Assembly (NCBI RefSeq): GCF_000696385.1
Contig: NZ_JJMN01000064.1
Location: 62,001 to 126,000, forward strand
From: Vibrio metoecus
Lineage (GTDB): Bacteria; Pseudomonadota; Gammaproteobacteria; Enterobacterales; Vibrionaceae
Direction of reading: 5' to 3'
Length of the DNA stretch: 64,000 nucleotides
The position numbers and the translations under genes are program-made. The stretch's first letter is position 1; each line of letters begins with the position of its first letter. The notes beneath the pieces are model-generated. The model had not been told where the DNA came from, ran no database searches, and saw only the letters and a list, made by a program, of their open reading frames with translations. Below are positions 20,018 through 31,171 of this stretch, piece by piece.

Positions 20018-21649
20018 TTAATGTGGTTTCCGCGCAGAATTCTTGCTAATCAAAGTAAATTGATTGAGCAGTGACTCCAATTGCTGCGACAAATGTTCAA
20101 GATCGATACTGATCTCACGCGTTTCGCTGGCTGAATGGGAAGTGTCATCGGCATGATGAGTAATCACGTCCACTTTATTTTGAATTTCATGGCTGACTTC
20201 TGTCGTGCGCTTGGTTTGTTCTTGAATCCCCATCGCGTGATTGAGCACTTGTTGCATTTCAGTGACCACATTGGTCATGACTTTAGAGAGTTCTTCAATT
20301 TCTGTTGAACGTTGGTGAGCATGCGAACACACCGTATCAACCGAAGTGAGAGAGGCTTGGCTATCACGTTGGAAGCCGGAAATAATGTTTTCAATGTTGC
20401 CAGTCGCCTCCGCTGTGCGTGATGCTAAATGGCGGACTTCATCGGCAACCACAGCAAAACCTCGGCCTTGCTCGCCTGCGCGGGCCGCTTCAATGGCTGC
20501 ATTCAGAGCCAGTAGGTTAGTTTGTTCGGCAATGCCTTTAATGACGCCAAGGATGGAGGAGACTTGGGTTGTTTGATTGTTTAAATCCACAATACGTTGT
20601 TTAACCGATTCAATATCGCCCACCAGATTTTTAATATCTTCACTGGCTGCGTGTGCTTGTTTGGCACTTTGCTGAACAATGTTAGTAGTGTGATTGACCA
20701 ATTTAGAGGCTTCTTCGGTGGCAAATTCGACTTGCTGCTGTTTGGCTTGCATGTCGGTAATGTTGAGTTGTACTTCAGAGGTTTCTTTTTGCTGATTATT
20801 GGCTGCCTGATCGGTGACTTGCGCCACATTCGTGAGCTTTTTAGCCGAGTCAGCAAGGGAATGGGACGTTTCTTGCACTTGTTGCAAGCTGTCTGACACG
20901 GTATCCATCAGTGAGTTGATAGATACCGCGAGTTGCCCGAGTTCATCTTTTCGGTCATTCGCTAAACGATGAGACAGATCTTTACTCTTACTCACATCAC
21001 ACATGAATGTGGAGATTTTTTGTAGCGGCAGGATAAGAATACGGCGCATAAAAAACAGGGTGACCATAAAACCGAACAAGGCGATTACCGACATAATACT
21101 TATGCCAATGAGTGTTCGGTGGTTGACCATCTGGGTTAAATGATTAAGGTTAAACTCAAGGCGGATCACCCCAAGCACTTCACCTTCCGGAGCCATGTGG
21201 CAAGCCACACAGTTCGTTCCGCGATAGTTCTCACTGGATTTCATGGGCAAAGCTACCACGATCCCATTCCCCCAATCGCCAGAATAAGGTTCGATTACCG
21301 TTTCACCGGCGAGGGCGCGTTGATCGATGGCATCTTGTGGCTTTTGCTCCGGCATGCCGGGACCATAAAGTTTGTTCACGGTTTCTGCGCGGATCACCCT
21401 GACTTGTTCGATGCCATCTTGAGCCAAGGCTTTTTGGCGCAAGGTTTCCTTTTGCGCCATGGTGCCAGTGAGCATCATCATGTTCAAACTATCAAAGTAG
21501 TTACTGGCTTTATCGTGTAGTTGCTCACTTAACACGGAATGAATGAGATCTTTTTGCTGCCAATATTGGTAGGAGGTTGAGCCTGCCAAAACTAAGGCAA
21601 ACACGGTAATTAATGTCAGCAGCAATTTACTAAGAATGGATGAGTTCAT
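20018..21649 (-). CDS. Methyl-accepting chemotaxis protein with periplasmic CxxCH haem-binding motif
   Basis: A 543-residue chemoreceptor: membrane segment at residues about 8-28, a periplasmic sensor, a second membrane segment near 180-200, HAMP, and the signalling tip [19 protein letters not shown]. The sensor contains [21 protein letters not shown] near residues 145-165, in which CVACH is a c-type haem attachment motif. Sensors of this kind are known to bind haem c and respond to redox or gases. Haem attachment here is inferred from the motif alone; the ligand is unknown. It is monocistronic. Confidence 0.9.
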   Translation of the reverse strand: MNSSILSKLLLTLITVFALVLAGSTSYQYWQQKDLIHSVLSEQLHDKASNYFDSLNMMMLTGTMAQKETLRQKALAQDGIEQVRVIRAETVNKLYGPGMPEQKPQDAIDQRALAGETVIEPYSGDWGNGIVVALPMKSSENYRGTNCVACHMAPEGEVLGVIRLEFNLNHLTQMVNHRTLIGISIMSVIALFGFMVTLFFMRRILILPLQKISTFMCDVSKSKDLSHRLANDRKDELGQLAVSINSLMDTVSDSLQQVQETSHSLADSAKKLTNVAQVTDQAANNQQKETSEVQLNITDMQAKQQQVEFATEEASKLVNHTTNIVQQSAKQAHAASEDIKNLVGDIESVKQRIVDLNNQTTQVSSILGVIKGIAEQTNLLALNAAIEAARAGEQGRGFAVVADEVRHLASRTAEATGNIENIISGFQRDSQASLTSVDTVCSHAHQRSTEIEELSKVMTNVVTEMQQVLNHAMGIQEQTKRTTEVSHEIQNKVDVITHHADDTSHSASETREISIDLEHLSQQLESLLNQFTLISKNSARKPH

Positions 21650-21955
21650 GATAGTTTTGTAATTATAAGTGACCCCGATTTATGTAAATATAGCGTTAAT
21701 TCGCTAGGTGACAAACGTAGACCAATTGTTAGTGTGACCTTAACCAAAGTGTGAGTTTAAATATGAGGGATGACGCATACTCTTTTGTGATGGTTCAACA
21801 TATTAAGCTGCTGATTATCACCTAGTGCATTGATTGATCAGGGATGTTTTTAGGCGATGTACGTGAGAGGGGCGGTTGGCCAGAATTATGTTTTGAATAG
21901 CCTTGTCTCAACGCGGGAGATTTCTTAGTATTGCGGCTCTTTTAATGCCCCGAGA
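21650..21955. other. Intergenic region between divergent chemoreceptor and queD
   Basis: About 306 bases carrying the two divergent promoters. I looked for a preQ1-type aptamer ahead of queD and saw none, and no strong inverted repeat. Confidence 0.4.
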
Positions 21956-22324
21956 ATGATGATGAAAACAGAATTATACAAAGAGTTTATGTTTGAGGCT
22001 GCTCACCACTTACCGCACGTGCCTGCTGGACATAAATGTGGACGCTTGCATGGCCACTCTTTCTTAGTTCGTCTGTACGTTGAAGGTGAAGTGAACCCTC
22101 ATACCGGTTGGGTGGTTGACTTTGCTGAAATTAAAGCGGCATTCAAACCGATTTATGATCGCCTTGATCACTATTATCTGAACGATATTGAAGGGTTAGA
22201 AAACCCAACCAGCGAAGTGTTGGCAAAATGGATTTGGCAACAGCTTAAACCCAGTTTACCGCTGCTGAGCAAAGTCGAGATCAAAGAAACTTGCACGGCA
22301 GGTTGTATTTATCGCGGTGAATAG
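21956..22324 (+). CDS. queD: 6-carboxy-5,6,7,8-tetrahydropterin synthase (queuosine pathway)
   Basis: QueD converts dihydroneopterin triphosphate to carboxytetrahydropterin, an early step of 7-deazaguanine (queuosine) synthesis. In the 122-residue protein the zinc ligands are His17, His32 and His34 (FEAAHH, then GRLHGH) and the catalytic cysteine is Cys28 in [28 protein letters not shown] and the C-terminal [12 protein letters not shown] match E. coli QueD closely. Three consecutive ATG codons (21956, 21959, 21962) leave the exact start open. Confidence 0.95.
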   Translation: MMMKTELYKEFMFEAAHHLPHVPAGHKCGRLHGHSFLVRLYVEGEVNPHTGWVVDFAEIKAAFKPIYDRLDHYYLNDIEGLENPTSEVLAKWIWQQLKPSLPLLSKVEIKETCTAGCIYRGE

Positions 22325-22362
22325 CGCATTAATGTGAGATTTAATCTGATCATGCCAAGCAT

Positions 22363-22391
22363 AAAAAACGCCCAGATATCTGGGCGTTTTT
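22363..22391. terminator. Bidirectional terminator between queD and sdaA
   Basis: AAAAACGCCCAGATATCTGGGCGTTTTT is a near-perfect hairpin with A and T tails, between convergent genes. Confidence 0.92.
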
Positions 22392-22412
22392 GTAACCGCA
22401 AAAAGGTTCTGA

Positions 22413-23774
22413 TTAACAGATCACTTTGATTGCCAAGCCACCTTGTGACGTTTCACGGTACTTAGCATTCATGTCCTTGCCGGTTTCCAGCATGGTTTCA
22501 ATCACTTTATCCAGTGAAACTCGTGGGGCAGAAGAACGACGTAGCGCCATACGGGTTGAGTTGATCGCTTTCACTGCTGCAATGCCGTTACGCTCGATAC
22601 ATGGCACCTGTACTTGTCCTGCAACTGGGTCACAAGTCAAACCAAGGTTATGTTCCATCGCGATTTCAGCCGCCATACAGACTTGCTCTGGGCTACCGCC
22701 TAACAGTTCAGCAAGACCCGCAGCAGCCATAGAACAAGCTACACCGACTTCACCTTGACAGCCCACTTCTGCACCTGAGATAGAGGCATTACGCTTGTAC
22801 AAACCACCAATCGCGCCAGAAGCAGCGAAGTAACGGATGTAGTCTTTCTCAGTTACGGTTTGGATGAATTTGTCGTAGTAGGCGAGTACCGCAGGGATAA
22901 TGCCACACGCACCGTTAGTCGGTGCAGTAACTACACGGCCACCAGCTGCGTTCTCTTCGTTAACCGCAAACGCATACATGTTTACCCAGTCAACCACTGC
23001 CATAGGGTCGTTAGTGGTTTTTTCTGAAGTCAGCAGTTGTTGACGCAGTGCTGCCGCGCGGCGTGGTACACGCAAAGGCCCAGGCAGGATACCTTCGGTA
23101 TTCATACCGCGTTCCATACACTCACGCATGGTACGCCAAATGTTGGCGAAATAGGTGCGTACTTCTTCATCTGAGTGCATAGCTTTTTCGTTTGCCATCA
23201 CCAGTGTGCTGATCGAAAGACCACTTTCTTTACACTGGTTCAGCAGCTCTTCAGCAGAGCGGAAAACATAAGGCACTTGAATAAGAGATTCGCTCTCTTT
23301 ACCAAAGTGTTCCTCATCAACGATGAAACCACCGCCGATAGAGTAGTAAGTTTTGCTGAAGATTTTTTCGTCATTGATCCATGCGTGAATCTGCATGCCG
23401 TTTTCGTGCAGTGCCAGATTAGTGCGGTGGAAGTTCATGCCACCTTCACGAGGGAATGAGACGGTATGACAGTGCATACCAACAGGAAGACGTTCTGTTT
23501 CTTCTACACGAGCAATAAAGCCCGGAATTGAGTCGATATCCACTTTCTCTGGCGTGTTGCCTGCCAGACCCATGATGATAGCGATATCCGTGTGGTGACC
23601 TTTCCCTGTCAGTGATAGCGATCCATAAACGTCCACGGTGATTTTAGTGACGTCGCGCAATTTTCCCATTGAGCGTAGTTCGTCAATAAATTCTTTACCC
23701 GCTTTCATCGGTCCAACCGTGTGTGAGCTCGAAGGACCAACACCGATTTTATAGATGTCAAATACACTAATCAT
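22413..23774 (-). CDS. sdaA: L-serine dehydratase (deaminase), iron-sulfur type
   Basis: This enzyme converts L-serine to pyruvate and ammonia with an oxygen-labile [4Fe-4S] cluster. The 453-residue protein shows the N-terminal [11 protein letters not shown]-type start with [14 protein letters not shown], and the C-terminal domain segments [37 protein letters not shown] and [19 protein letters not shown]; the cluster cysteines lie in the last two. It follows sdaC on the same strand, so uptake and breakdown of serine are encoded together. Confidence 0.95.
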   Translation of the reverse strand: MISVFDIYKIGVGPSSSHTVGPMKAGKEFIDELRSMGKLRDVTKITVDVYGSLSLTGKGHHTDIAIIMGLAGNTPEKVDIDSIPGFIARVEETERLPVGMHCHTVSFPREGGMNFHRTNLALHENGMQIHAWINDEKIFSKTYYSIGGGFIVDEEHFGKESESLIQVPYVFRSAEELLNQCKESGLSISTLVMANEKAMHSDEEVRTYFANIWRTMRECMERGMNTEGILPGPLRVPRRAAALRQQLLTSEKTTNDPMAVVDWVNMYAFAVNEENAAGGRVVTAPTNGACGIIPAVLAYYDKFIQTVTEKDYIRYFAASGAIGGLYKRNASISGAEVGCQGEVGVACSMAAAGLAELLGGSPEQVCMAAEIAMEHNLGLTCDPVAGQVQVPCIERNGIAAVKAINSTRMALRRSSAPRVSLDKVIETMLETGKDMNAKYRETSQGGLAIKVIC

Positions 23775-23790
23775 TTTGAATGCCTCAAAA

Positions 23791-23822
23791 CTAAGCCCCC
23801 CTAGGAGTAGGGAGGCTTTTTG
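23791..23822 (-). terminator. Hairpin with T run between sdaC and sdaA
   Basis: AGCCTCCCTA and TAGGGGGGCT can pair around CTCC in the leftward transcript. The T run lies on the plus-strand side, so termination of the leftward transcript would be weak. It may set different levels of sdaC and sdaA. Confidence 0.5.
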
Positions 23823-23866
23823 TATTGTTATATTTTGTGTTTTAAGCTCATACGCAAAGGTAGAGA

Positions 23867-25120
23867 TTAAAGAGCGCCGTAGATTACAGAACTAATCGCA
23901 GCCAAGCCACAAATAACTGTAAAAATCTGTACAGGTGCTGAAGTCTTGAACTTCGCCATTGCAGGCACTTTGTGCATTGCAAATACAGGCAGCAGGAACA
24001 AGATTGCGGCAATCATTGGTGCGCCCATGGTTTCGATCATGCCAAGGATACTTGGGTTAACAATCGCAACAATCCAAGTGGTGATGACGATGAAGCCCAG
24101 AGAGATTTTTTCAATCTTGCTGATTTGCATATCGCTGCGAGATTTCACTAGACCAACCAAACCTTCATGTGCACCAAGGAAGTGACCGAAGTAGCTTGAA
24201 GTGATCGCTGCAAATGCCACGATTGGACCTAAGTAAGAGATGATTGGAGAGGCGTGTTCGTTCGCGAGGTAAGACAGAACTGAGATGTTTTGCTCTTTCG
24301 CCATAGCCAACTCTTCAGGAGACAGTGACAGTACCACAGAGAATACGAAGAACATCACGAAACCCATCAGCATCATAGCTGCGCCGCCAGTGATCATGTC
24401 AGTTTTCTTCACTGCGTTGTCACCAAATTGTTGGCGCTGCTCTTTAGAGAACTGAGAAATGATTGGGCTGTGGTTGAAAGAGAACACGATGATTGGAATA
24501 GCAAGCCATACGATGTTTGGCATTGCAGACCAGTCAGGTGCAACTTCGATCATTGAAGTGTTCCAATCTGGGATCAGGTAGAAAGACAGTGCCAGCAGGA
24601 TGAATACCAGTGGGTAAACCATGGCAGAAGTTGCTTTCAGCATCAGCTCCTTACCAAATACCACACCTGCAGTCATCGCGATAATCAGCGCGCCAGAGAG
24701 CAACCAGCGAGGAATAGATTCCATGCCGATTTGGTTAACGAGGAAAGAATCTACCGTGTTGGTGATACCCACGCCGTAAATCAGCACGATAGGGTAGATG
24801 GCGAAAAAGTAAGCAAAAGTAATAAGGTTAGCGCCAGCTTTACCAAAGTGCTCTTCAACGGTATCGGTAATGTCTGCATCAGGATTTTTTGCAGATAAAA
24901 CGAAACGAGCCAAAGATTTATGAGCAAACCAAGTCATTGGTGCTGCGATTAACGCGAGGATAACTAATGGCCAGAAACCACCTGCACCAGCTTTAATCGG
25001 TAGGAAGAGTACACCTGCACCAACCGCCGTACCAAAAAGGGACAGAGCCCAGGTGAAATCTTTGTAGGTCCACTTGCTAGCAGAACGTGCTGTAGAAGTA
25101 GCCGCTGTTGTAGTATTCAT
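23867..25120 (-). CDS. sdaC: Serine transporter (HAAAP family, SdaC/DlsT-like)
   Basis: A 417-residue inner-membrane amino acid:proton symporter with about eleven hydrophobic segments. Family signatures include FGTAVGAGVLFLPIKAG in the first segment and FSFNHSPIISQF in the middle. It lies 92 bases upstream of sdaA on the same strand, and with it forms a serine uptake and catabolism unit. The ATG at 25120 is the natural start. Confidence 0.92.
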   Translation of the reverse strand: MNTTTAATSTARSASKWTYKDFTWALSLFGTAVGAGVLFLPIKAGAGGFWPLVILALIAAPMTWFAHKSLARFVLSAKNPDADITDTVEEHFGKAGANLITFAYFFAIYPIVLIYGVGITNTVDSFLVNQIGMESIPRWLLSGALIIAMTAGVVFGKELMLKATSAMVYPLVFILLALSFYLIPDWNTSMIEVAPDWSAMPNIVWLAIPIIVFSFNHSPIISQFSKEQRQQFGDNAVKKTDMITGGAAMMLMGFVMFFVFSVVLSLSPEELAMAKEQNISVLSYLANEHASPIISYLGPIVAFAAITSSYFGHFLGAHEGLVGLVKSRSDMQISKIEKISLGFIVITTWIVAIVNPSILGMIETMGAPMIAAILFLLPVFAMHKVPAMAKFKTSAPVQIFTVICGLAAISSVIYGAL

Positions 25121-25418
25121 ATGTTTTTACTCATTTTGGGAACAGGAAATAAGTCGGAGCGCATTTTTGCACATTTTTCACATAAGAAAACTAGATCTAA
25201 ATCATGATTGGCTGTGCTTATTGAAACTTCTGTCAAAAACCTATTTTTGATCACGAAATTGGCGTGCCACATGTGAGAATTGTTAATGGGTTGGATTAGT
25301 TAAAGTTATCACTGGGTGAAAAATTCTCAGTGAATGAGCTGGCAAACGTTTGCATTGTTTTTGGATTAGTTTTTCTAATCAAGCTTGATTGTTAATAAAT
25401 GCTAGCTTAAAAACAAAC

Positions 25419-26033
25419 TCAAACTAACTCATTGTAATTAATAAGTTGTTTTTGGAGGGATTGAATGATTTGTGCAGTCATACCCCATATAAAATGTTGT
25501 TTATAGGGGATGGCGAACACTCTATGGCGATGATTTTTTAACTGAAACGTACCGCTGTAGAGCTTTTTTTGATCGAGCAAAAAAGTGATCGGCACTTCAA
25601 AAACTTCATCGACCTCGTTGCGATCGAGCTGAACTTGGTAGTCGGATTCAACAAAAGCCAAAATCGGTGTCACCGCAAATTGGCTAACGGTGACCAATTC
25701 CGGCAGTTGCCCAACAATATGGATTTTCTCTTCAAGGATGCCGATCTCTTCCCGCGCTTCACGTTTTGCGGTTTGTTGGAGTGAACGGTCGCCCTCTTCA
25801 TATTTTCCGCCGGGAAAGCTGATCTGCCCGGGGTGATGCCTTAAATGTGCGGCTCGCTTTGTTAAAATGATGTGCAACCCTTGTTGGCGTTCTACTAAGC
25901 CAATCAACACAGAGGCTTTACGTAGTGTGGCAGGAGCCAAATGCGCGACGCGCAGTAAACTTTCATGATGGTATGCGACGGGTAAATGAAATTGAAACTG
26001 TTGAATAAACTCGTGACGACTGATTGTTCGCAA
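25419..26033 (-). CDS. Nudix hydrolase, probable coenzyme A pyrophosphatase (NudL-like)
   Basis: The 204-residue protein has the CoA-pyrophosphatase extension just before its Nudix box (LRHHPGQISFPGGK), followed by EEGDRSLQQTAKREAREEIG. The family splits CoA into 3',5'-ADP and phosphopantetheine. It stands alone on the minus strand, downstream of pabB and upstream of the sdaC promoter region. Confidence 0.88.
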   Translation of the reverse strand: MRTISRHEFIQQFQFHLPVAYHHESLLRVAHLAPATLRKASVLIGLVERQQGLHIILTKRAAHLRHHPGQISFPGGKYEEGDRSLQQTAKREAREEIGILEEKIHIVGQLPELVTVSQFAVTPILAFVESDYQVQLDRNEVDEVFEVPITFLLDQKKLYSGTFQLKNHRHRVFAIPYKQHFIWGMTAQIIQSLQKQLINYNELV

Positions 26034-26213
26034 AATTGACCTCTATACCGTAGTTAGCGTACAACACAAGTTATAGCGTGTTTCAAAACAATGCGCTGTC
26101 GGTTACTGCACATTTGCTAGATCCTACTTGAAGCAGCTGGCAGGAAGGGGATGGTTTGAAAGGAAAACCGCCAGCGGGCATAGGCGGCGCTGGCGGTAGT
26201 TCAAAATGACGGA

Positions 26214-27590
26214 TTAGGATTCTAAAGTCGGAAGAATTCGGCTTAACTTATCCAGTGTTTCTTGATATTCCGCCGCTCCCTCACTATCTGCGACTAAACC
26301 GCCTCCCGCCCAAGCATAAAGTTGCTGCTGATAGGCAATCAAAGTACGAATAGTGATGCTGGTGTCCATTGTTCCATGGCGGCTGAGGTAACCAATTGAA
26401 CCGCAATAGGCACTACGTCGATGAGGTTCAAGTTCTTCAATAATTTCCATCGCGCGAACTTTGGGCGCGCCAGTAATGGAGCCGCCGGGGAAACAAGCAC
26501 GTAGCAGGTCGGCCAATTCATAGCGTTCATCGAGGGTTGCGCGAATCGTGCTCACCAGATGGTGCACGGAGGGAAAGCTTTCCACATCAAACAATTTAGG
26601 CACATGCACGCTGCCCGGTTTCGCTACGCGACCAATATCATTGCGTAGTAGGTCAACAATCATCAGATTTTCGGCCTGATCTTTTTCTGCGTTGGCCAGA
26701 TCCTGCTTGAGTGCAGCATCTTGCGTGTGATCAGCGCTACGCGGGCGAGTGCCTTTGATCGGTTTGGTTTCAATAACATGGTTCGCGACTTGCAGAAAAC
26801 GTTCTGGAGAAACGCTCAAAATAGCCCCCTGCGGTAGGCGCAAAAACGCAGAGAAGGGGGCTTGGTTACCCGTTTCTAGCTTCAAATACGCTTGCCATTC
26901 ACTGCCGGTGTAATGAGCTTGGAAACGCTGCGCGAGGTTGATTTGATAGCAGTCTCCCGAGCGTAAATAGTCCTGCACACGAGCAAATTTATCTTGATAG
27001 GCGGTATAGCTCATATTGGATCGCCAAGGCGATGTGAGAGCAAAGTCAGTTACTTCGCTTGGCTTTATCGGCTCTTGTTGGTTTAACCAACCCCAAGCGT
27101 CTTCAACATTTTGTCCGACCAATTGCGCGGTGTGCTGTTGGTGATCGACCACGAGCGCCCAAGAATAGATGCCCACGGCCATATCGGGCATAGCAATGTC
27201 TTGTTCTGCCAAACTAGGGAGGACTTCGACTCGGCGTCCTAAATCATAGGCAAAATACCCCAGAGCACCGCCAACAAAAGGTAACTCAGACGCATCAGTC
27301 ACTTGAGGAAGATACTGCTCTTGGATGTCAGCAAGAAGCGCAAAAGGATCTTCTCGTGACAATGTCACGCCGTTCTGGGTGTGAATTTCAGTTTCATCAC
27401 CAAAACTCACTAAAGTGGCGAAAGGATTGGCGACCAGAATATCAAAGCGGCTATCCATATGGGTGGTAGACGCGGAGCGCAGCAGCATTGCCCAAGGTTG
27501 CTGCTCAATAGATGTGAAAAATTGTTTAGCAATATCAGGATGATAAGTTAATTTTTTGTGTTCAATTGACAAGATTTGGTTGTTATTCAT
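26214..27590 (-). CDS. pabB: Aminodeoxychorismate synthase component I
   Basis: PabB aminates chorismate to aminodeoxychorismate for folate synthesis, using ammonia from PabA. The 458-residue chorismate-binding protein shows SVSPERFLQV, ETKPIKGTRPRS, LMIVDLLRNDIGRV, CFPGGSITGAPKVRAMEII and GGLVADSEGAAEYQET. The order and length match E. coli PabB (about 453 residues), and the PIKGT motif fits PabB rather than TrpE. It is divergent from the fumarase gene. Confidence 0.94.
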   Translation of the reverse strand: MNNNQILSIEHKKLTYHPDIAKQFFTSIEQQPWAMLLRSASTTHMDSRFDILVANPFATLVSFGDETEIHTQNGVTLSREDPFALLADIQEQYLPQVTDASELPFVGGALGYFAYDLGRRVEVLPSLAEQDIAMPDMAVGIYSWALVVDHQQHTAQLVGQNVEDAWGWLNQQEPIKPSEVTDFALTSPWRSNMSYTAYQDKFARVQDYLRSGDCYQINLAQRFQAHYTGSEWQAYLKLETGNQAPFSAFLRLPQGAILSVSPERFLQVANHVIETKPIKGTRPRSADHTQDAALKQDLANAEKDQAENLMIVDLLRNDIGRVAKPGSVHVPKLFDVESFPSVHHLVSTIRATLDERYELADLLRACFPGGSITGAPKVRAMEIIEELEPHRRSAYCGSIGYLSRHGTMDTSITIRTLIAYQQQLYAWAGGGLVADSEGAAEYQETLDKLSRILPTLES

Positions 27591-27765
27591 TTGTGTAATT
27601 TGTGACAGAGAAACCGTTCATTGCGTAGCATCGCAGGGAAAGCAAGAGTATCATAAAAATCTCATACAAAGCTGCTACTTAAAGAGTGAGCGTCTCCTTC
27701 GGTTTTGGAAGCAGTAATTCACCCAAGTCGCAGTACACGGAAGCATAACAATAACGAGGCGAGCA

Positions 27766-29283
27766 ATGACGGTAATACGCAAGCAAGATGTGATCAGCAG
27801 TGTCGCTGATGCGCTGCAGTACATCTCCTACTACCACCCATTAGACTTTGTAAAAGCCCTAGAAAAAGCCTACCAACGTGAAGAAAGCCAAGCGGCAAAA
27901 GATTCGATAGCGCAGATTTTGATTAACTCGCGCATGTCTGCAGAAGGCCACCGCCCCATTTGTCAGGATACGGGTATTGTCACTTGCTTCGTCAATATCG
28001 GTATGGGCGTGCAATGGGATTCGACCGACATGACGGTGCAGCAGATGGTGGATGAGGGCGTGCGCCAAGCATACACCAACCCAGATAACCCACTGCGTGC
28101 TTCAGTATTGATGGATCCTGCGGGCAAGCGCATCAATACCAAAGACAATACCCCAGCTGTGGTGCACATCAATATGGTGCCTGGCGATAAAGTGGATATT
28201 CAAATTGCGGCCAAAGGTGGCGGCAGTGAAAACAAAACCAAGATGGTGATGCTCAACCCGTCCGATGATATTGCGGAATGGGTAGAGAAAACCGTGCCGC
28301 TTATGGGCGCGGGCTGGTGCCCACCGGGCATGCTCGGCATTGGTATTGGTGGTACGGCGGAAAAAGCGGCCGTCCTCGCCAAAGAGGCCTTGATGGAACA
28401 CATTGATATTCATGAGCTTATCGAGCGTGGTCCGCAAAATGCGGAAGAAGAGCTGCGTTTAGACATTTTCAACCGTGTGAATAAGCTCGGTATTGGCGCG
28501 CAAGGTCTTGGCGGTTTAACTACAGTGGTGGATGTGAAAATCAAATCGGCACCGACACATGCCGCTTCCAAGCCTGTCTGCATGATCCCCAACTGTGCGG
28601 CGACACGCCACGTACATTTCACACTCGATGGCAGCGGCCCTGCGCAGCTAACGCCGCCTAAGTTAGAAGATTGGCCACAAATCACTTGGGAAGCGGGCGA
28701 GAATACGCGTCGTGTCAATCTTGATAATATCACCCGTGAAGAGATCCAAACGTGGAAAACCGGTGAAACGGTTCTGCTGTCTGGCAAGATCCTCACCGGT
28801 CGTGACGCCGCCCATAAACGCATTCAAACCATGCTGCAAAAAGGCGAAAAATTGCCTGACGGTGTCGATTTGAAAGGCAAGTTCATTTACTACGTAGGTC
28901 CTGTGGACGCAGTAGGCGATGAAGTGGTTGGCCCTGCAGGCCCTACCACTTCAACCCGTATGGATAAGTTTACCGACATGATGCTGGAAGAGGTCGGCGT
29001 CATGGGTATGATTGGTAAAGCGGAACGTGGCTCTGCAACGGTGGAGTCGATCAAGAAGCACAAAGCGGTTTACTTGATGGCCGTTGGTGGCGCTGCCTAC
29101 TTGGTGGCGAAAGCGATCAAGAAAGCGCGCGTAGTCGCGTTTGAAGATCTCGGTATGGAAGCGATCTACGAGTTTGAAGTGGAAGATATGCCAGTGACGG
29201 TTGCGGTTGATTCCACAGGGGCGAATGCGCACCAAATTGGCCCAGATACTTGGCGAGTCAAAATTGCTGAAGCGACCAAGTAA
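27766..29283 (+). CDS. Fumarate hydratase class I
   Basis: This is an oxygen-sensitive [4Fe-4S] fumarase interconverting fumarate and malate in the TCA cycle. In 505 residues the N-terminal alpha domain carries GHRPICQDTGIVTC and MIPNCAATRHVHF with cluster-ligand cysteines, and the C-terminal beta domain carries YVGPVDAVGDEVVGPAGPTT and a KAERGSA segment. It is single-copy here and ends at a terminator. E. coli fumA and fumB are about 40 residues longer; I do not assign either symbol. Confidence 0.93.
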   Translation: MTVIRKQDVISSVADALQYISYYHPLDFVKALEKAYQREESQAAKDSIAQILINSRMSAEGHRPICQDTGIVTCFVNIGMGVQWDSTDMTVQQMVDEGVRQAYTNPDNPLRASVLMDPAGKRINTKDNTPAVVHINMVPGDKVDIQIAAKGGGSENKTKMVMLNPSDDIAEWVEKTVPLMGAGWCPPGMLGIGIGGTAEKAAVLAKEALMEHIDIHELIERGPQNAEEELRLDIFNRVNKLGIGAQGLGGLTTVVDVKIKSAPTHAASKPVCMIPNCAATRHVHFTLDGSGPAQLTPPKLEDWPQITWEAGENTRRVNLDNITREEIQTWKTGETVLLSGKILTGRDAAHKRIQTMLQKGEKLPDGVDLKGKFIYYVGPVDAVGDEVVGPAGPTTSTRMDKFTDMMLEEVGVMGMIGKAERGSATVESIKKHKAVYLMAVGGAAYLVAKAIKKARVVAFEDLGMEAIYEFEVEDMPVTVAVDSTGANAHQIGPDTWRVKIAEATK

Positions 29284-29328
29284 CGCTTTGTAACTCTGTT
29301 CCAATGAAACACTTGGCAAAAAAATGAC

Positions 29329-29356
29329 AAAGGTGCAGCGTAAGTTGCACCTTTTT
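29329..29356 (+). terminator. Rho-independent terminator of the fumarase gene
   Basis: AAAGGTGCA and TGCACCTTT pair around GCGTAAGT, followed by a T run, 46 bases after the fumarase stop codon. Confidence 0.88.
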
Positions 29357-29399
29357 AATATTACAATTCATTCTGTTATCGGTACGTCAGGAGCCATAC

Positions 29400-29582
29400 A
29401 TGCCTCGTTTTATCCAAATTCTACAAATCATGATTGCCGTTATGATTGGTGCAGTCGTCGGTTATGACCTTATTTTGAACGGCATCAGCATTTTCAATGA
29501 TAAATACGTCACTATTACTTGTGGCTTGTTTGTGTTGCTTGAGATCGCTCTGTTTGTGATCTACAAAACTCGATCGAAGTAA
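29400..29582 (+). CDS. Small two-helix membrane protein, function unknown
   Basis: A 60-residue protein with two predicted membrane helices (residues about 6-26 and 36-54), a short loop IFNDKYVT between them and a basic tail (YKTRSK). ATG at 29400 follows a GGAG-like site (CAGGAGCC). It lies between two well-bounded units and I do not recognise a domain. The hydrophobic pattern and ribosome site argue that it is real. Confidence 0.7.
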   Translation: MPRFIQILQIMIAVMIGAVVGYDLILNGISIFNDKYVTITCGLFVLLEIALFVIYKTRSK

Positions 29583-29795
29583 GACTAATCTCACTTCATC
29601 GCCTCTGTCATTTGAATTGCCATTCAGTACAGAGGCAAACCTTCGACAACGATCCTACTCTGTCTTTGCCACAAACATAAGTTGGGGCCTATTCATCTCA
29701 CATTAAGCTTGAGTTTATTAAGCTGTGTCATCTCTATCGTACGAGAGATTCCCATTTCAAGTACGATGAGAATAAATCCCAATCTGGAGTAAAAA

Positions 29796-31171
29796 ATGCA
29801 GCGAATTCGTCAAGAAATGAGCGATTTTATCCATCGAGGTATGGATTCTCATGTGCGACTGGCCGTGACGGGGCTTTCTCGATCGGGCAAAACCGCTTTC
29901 ATCACTTCACTGGTCAACCAGTTGTTGCACACCTCCACTCATCAAAACTTGCCGCTTTTAGCAGCAGGGCGAGAGCAGCGTTTGATTGGTGCCAAGCGCG
30001 TACCACAAAGTAATATGATGGTGCCACGCTTTGCTTATGATGAAGCGATGGTTCAACTGCAAAGTAACCCCGCACAATGGCCTGTTCCGACGCGAGATGT
30101 GAGTGAAATTCGCTTAGCAATCAAATACAAGCCGCAAAAGCGCAGTAAGAAATTATTTACCAGCAGTGCCACGTTGTATCTCGATATCATCGATTATCCG
30201 GGAGAGTGGTTACTTGATTTGCCACTTTTAGAGATGGATTACGCCACGTGGTCGGCGCAGCAGTTCAATGCGCTGCATGGTTTACGTAAAGACCTCGCCA
30301 AGCCGTGGTGTGACGCTGTGGCGCAGCTTAACCTTCACCAAGAGGCCAATGAGCAAACCTTGGCGGAGATTGCCGCGTGTTATACCGACTATCTACATCA
30401 ATGCAAAGCCAATGGCTTACATTGGGTTCAGCCGGGGCGATTTGTGTTGCCCGGTGAGTTAGAAGGTGCGCCTGTGCTGCAATTTTTCCCATGCCATGCA
30501 CCGCATGATTCGGTCAGCAAACAGAGCTATTACGCATTACTGCAAGCGCGCCCTATCAGGAATATCAAAATAAGGTAGTGAAAGCTTTCTATAAGGATTA
30601 TTTCGCCACATTTGATCGCCAAATCGTGTTGGTGGACTGCTTATCGCCGCTCAATGTGGGACATGAATCGTTTTTGGATATGCGCAGTGCTCTTGAGCAA
30701 ATCATGCACAGTTTCCGCTATGGGCGCAGTGGTTTGCTCAGCCGTCTGTTTGCACCGAAAATCGATAAAGTTTTATTTGCTGCCACCAAAGCCGATCACG
30801 TGACACCAGAGCAGCATGTCAACATGGTTTCTCTCTTGCAGCAGATGATTCATCCTGCTTGGCAACATGCGGCGTATGAAAATATTGAAATGAACTGCAT
30901 CAGCATGGCTTCGGTGCGCGCTACGCAATCGGGCTACATTATGCAGGGAGATAATAAGGTTGCGGCGATTCAAGGTGTGACCATGACGGGAGAATCGATC
31001 ACGTTATTTCCTGGTGAAGTACCGCGCAAATTACCGGAACCTGATTACTGGCAGCGACAATCGTTCGATTTCACGGCGTTTCGCCCGTTGCCAACATCTA
31101 GTGATGAGCCGTGTCAGCACATTCGAGTGGATAAAGCCCTCGATATTCTGATTGGAGATAAATTGCGATGA
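29796..31171 (+). pseudogene. ycjX: YcjX-like GTP-binding protein (DUF463), frameshifted
   Basis: YcjX is a P-loop protein of the stress-linked psp/ycjXF set. Seen: Walker A VTGLSRSGKTAF near residue 25, DIIDYPGEWLLDLP (Walker B region), and after the break FDRQIVLVDCLSPLN and LFAATKADHV. The frame shifts at the C run 30551-30553: with one more C (or two fewer) the reading continues ARPYQEYQNKVVKAFYKDYF. The restored length is about 458 residues, close to E. coli YcjX. It overlaps ycjF by four bases. Confidence 0.87.
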
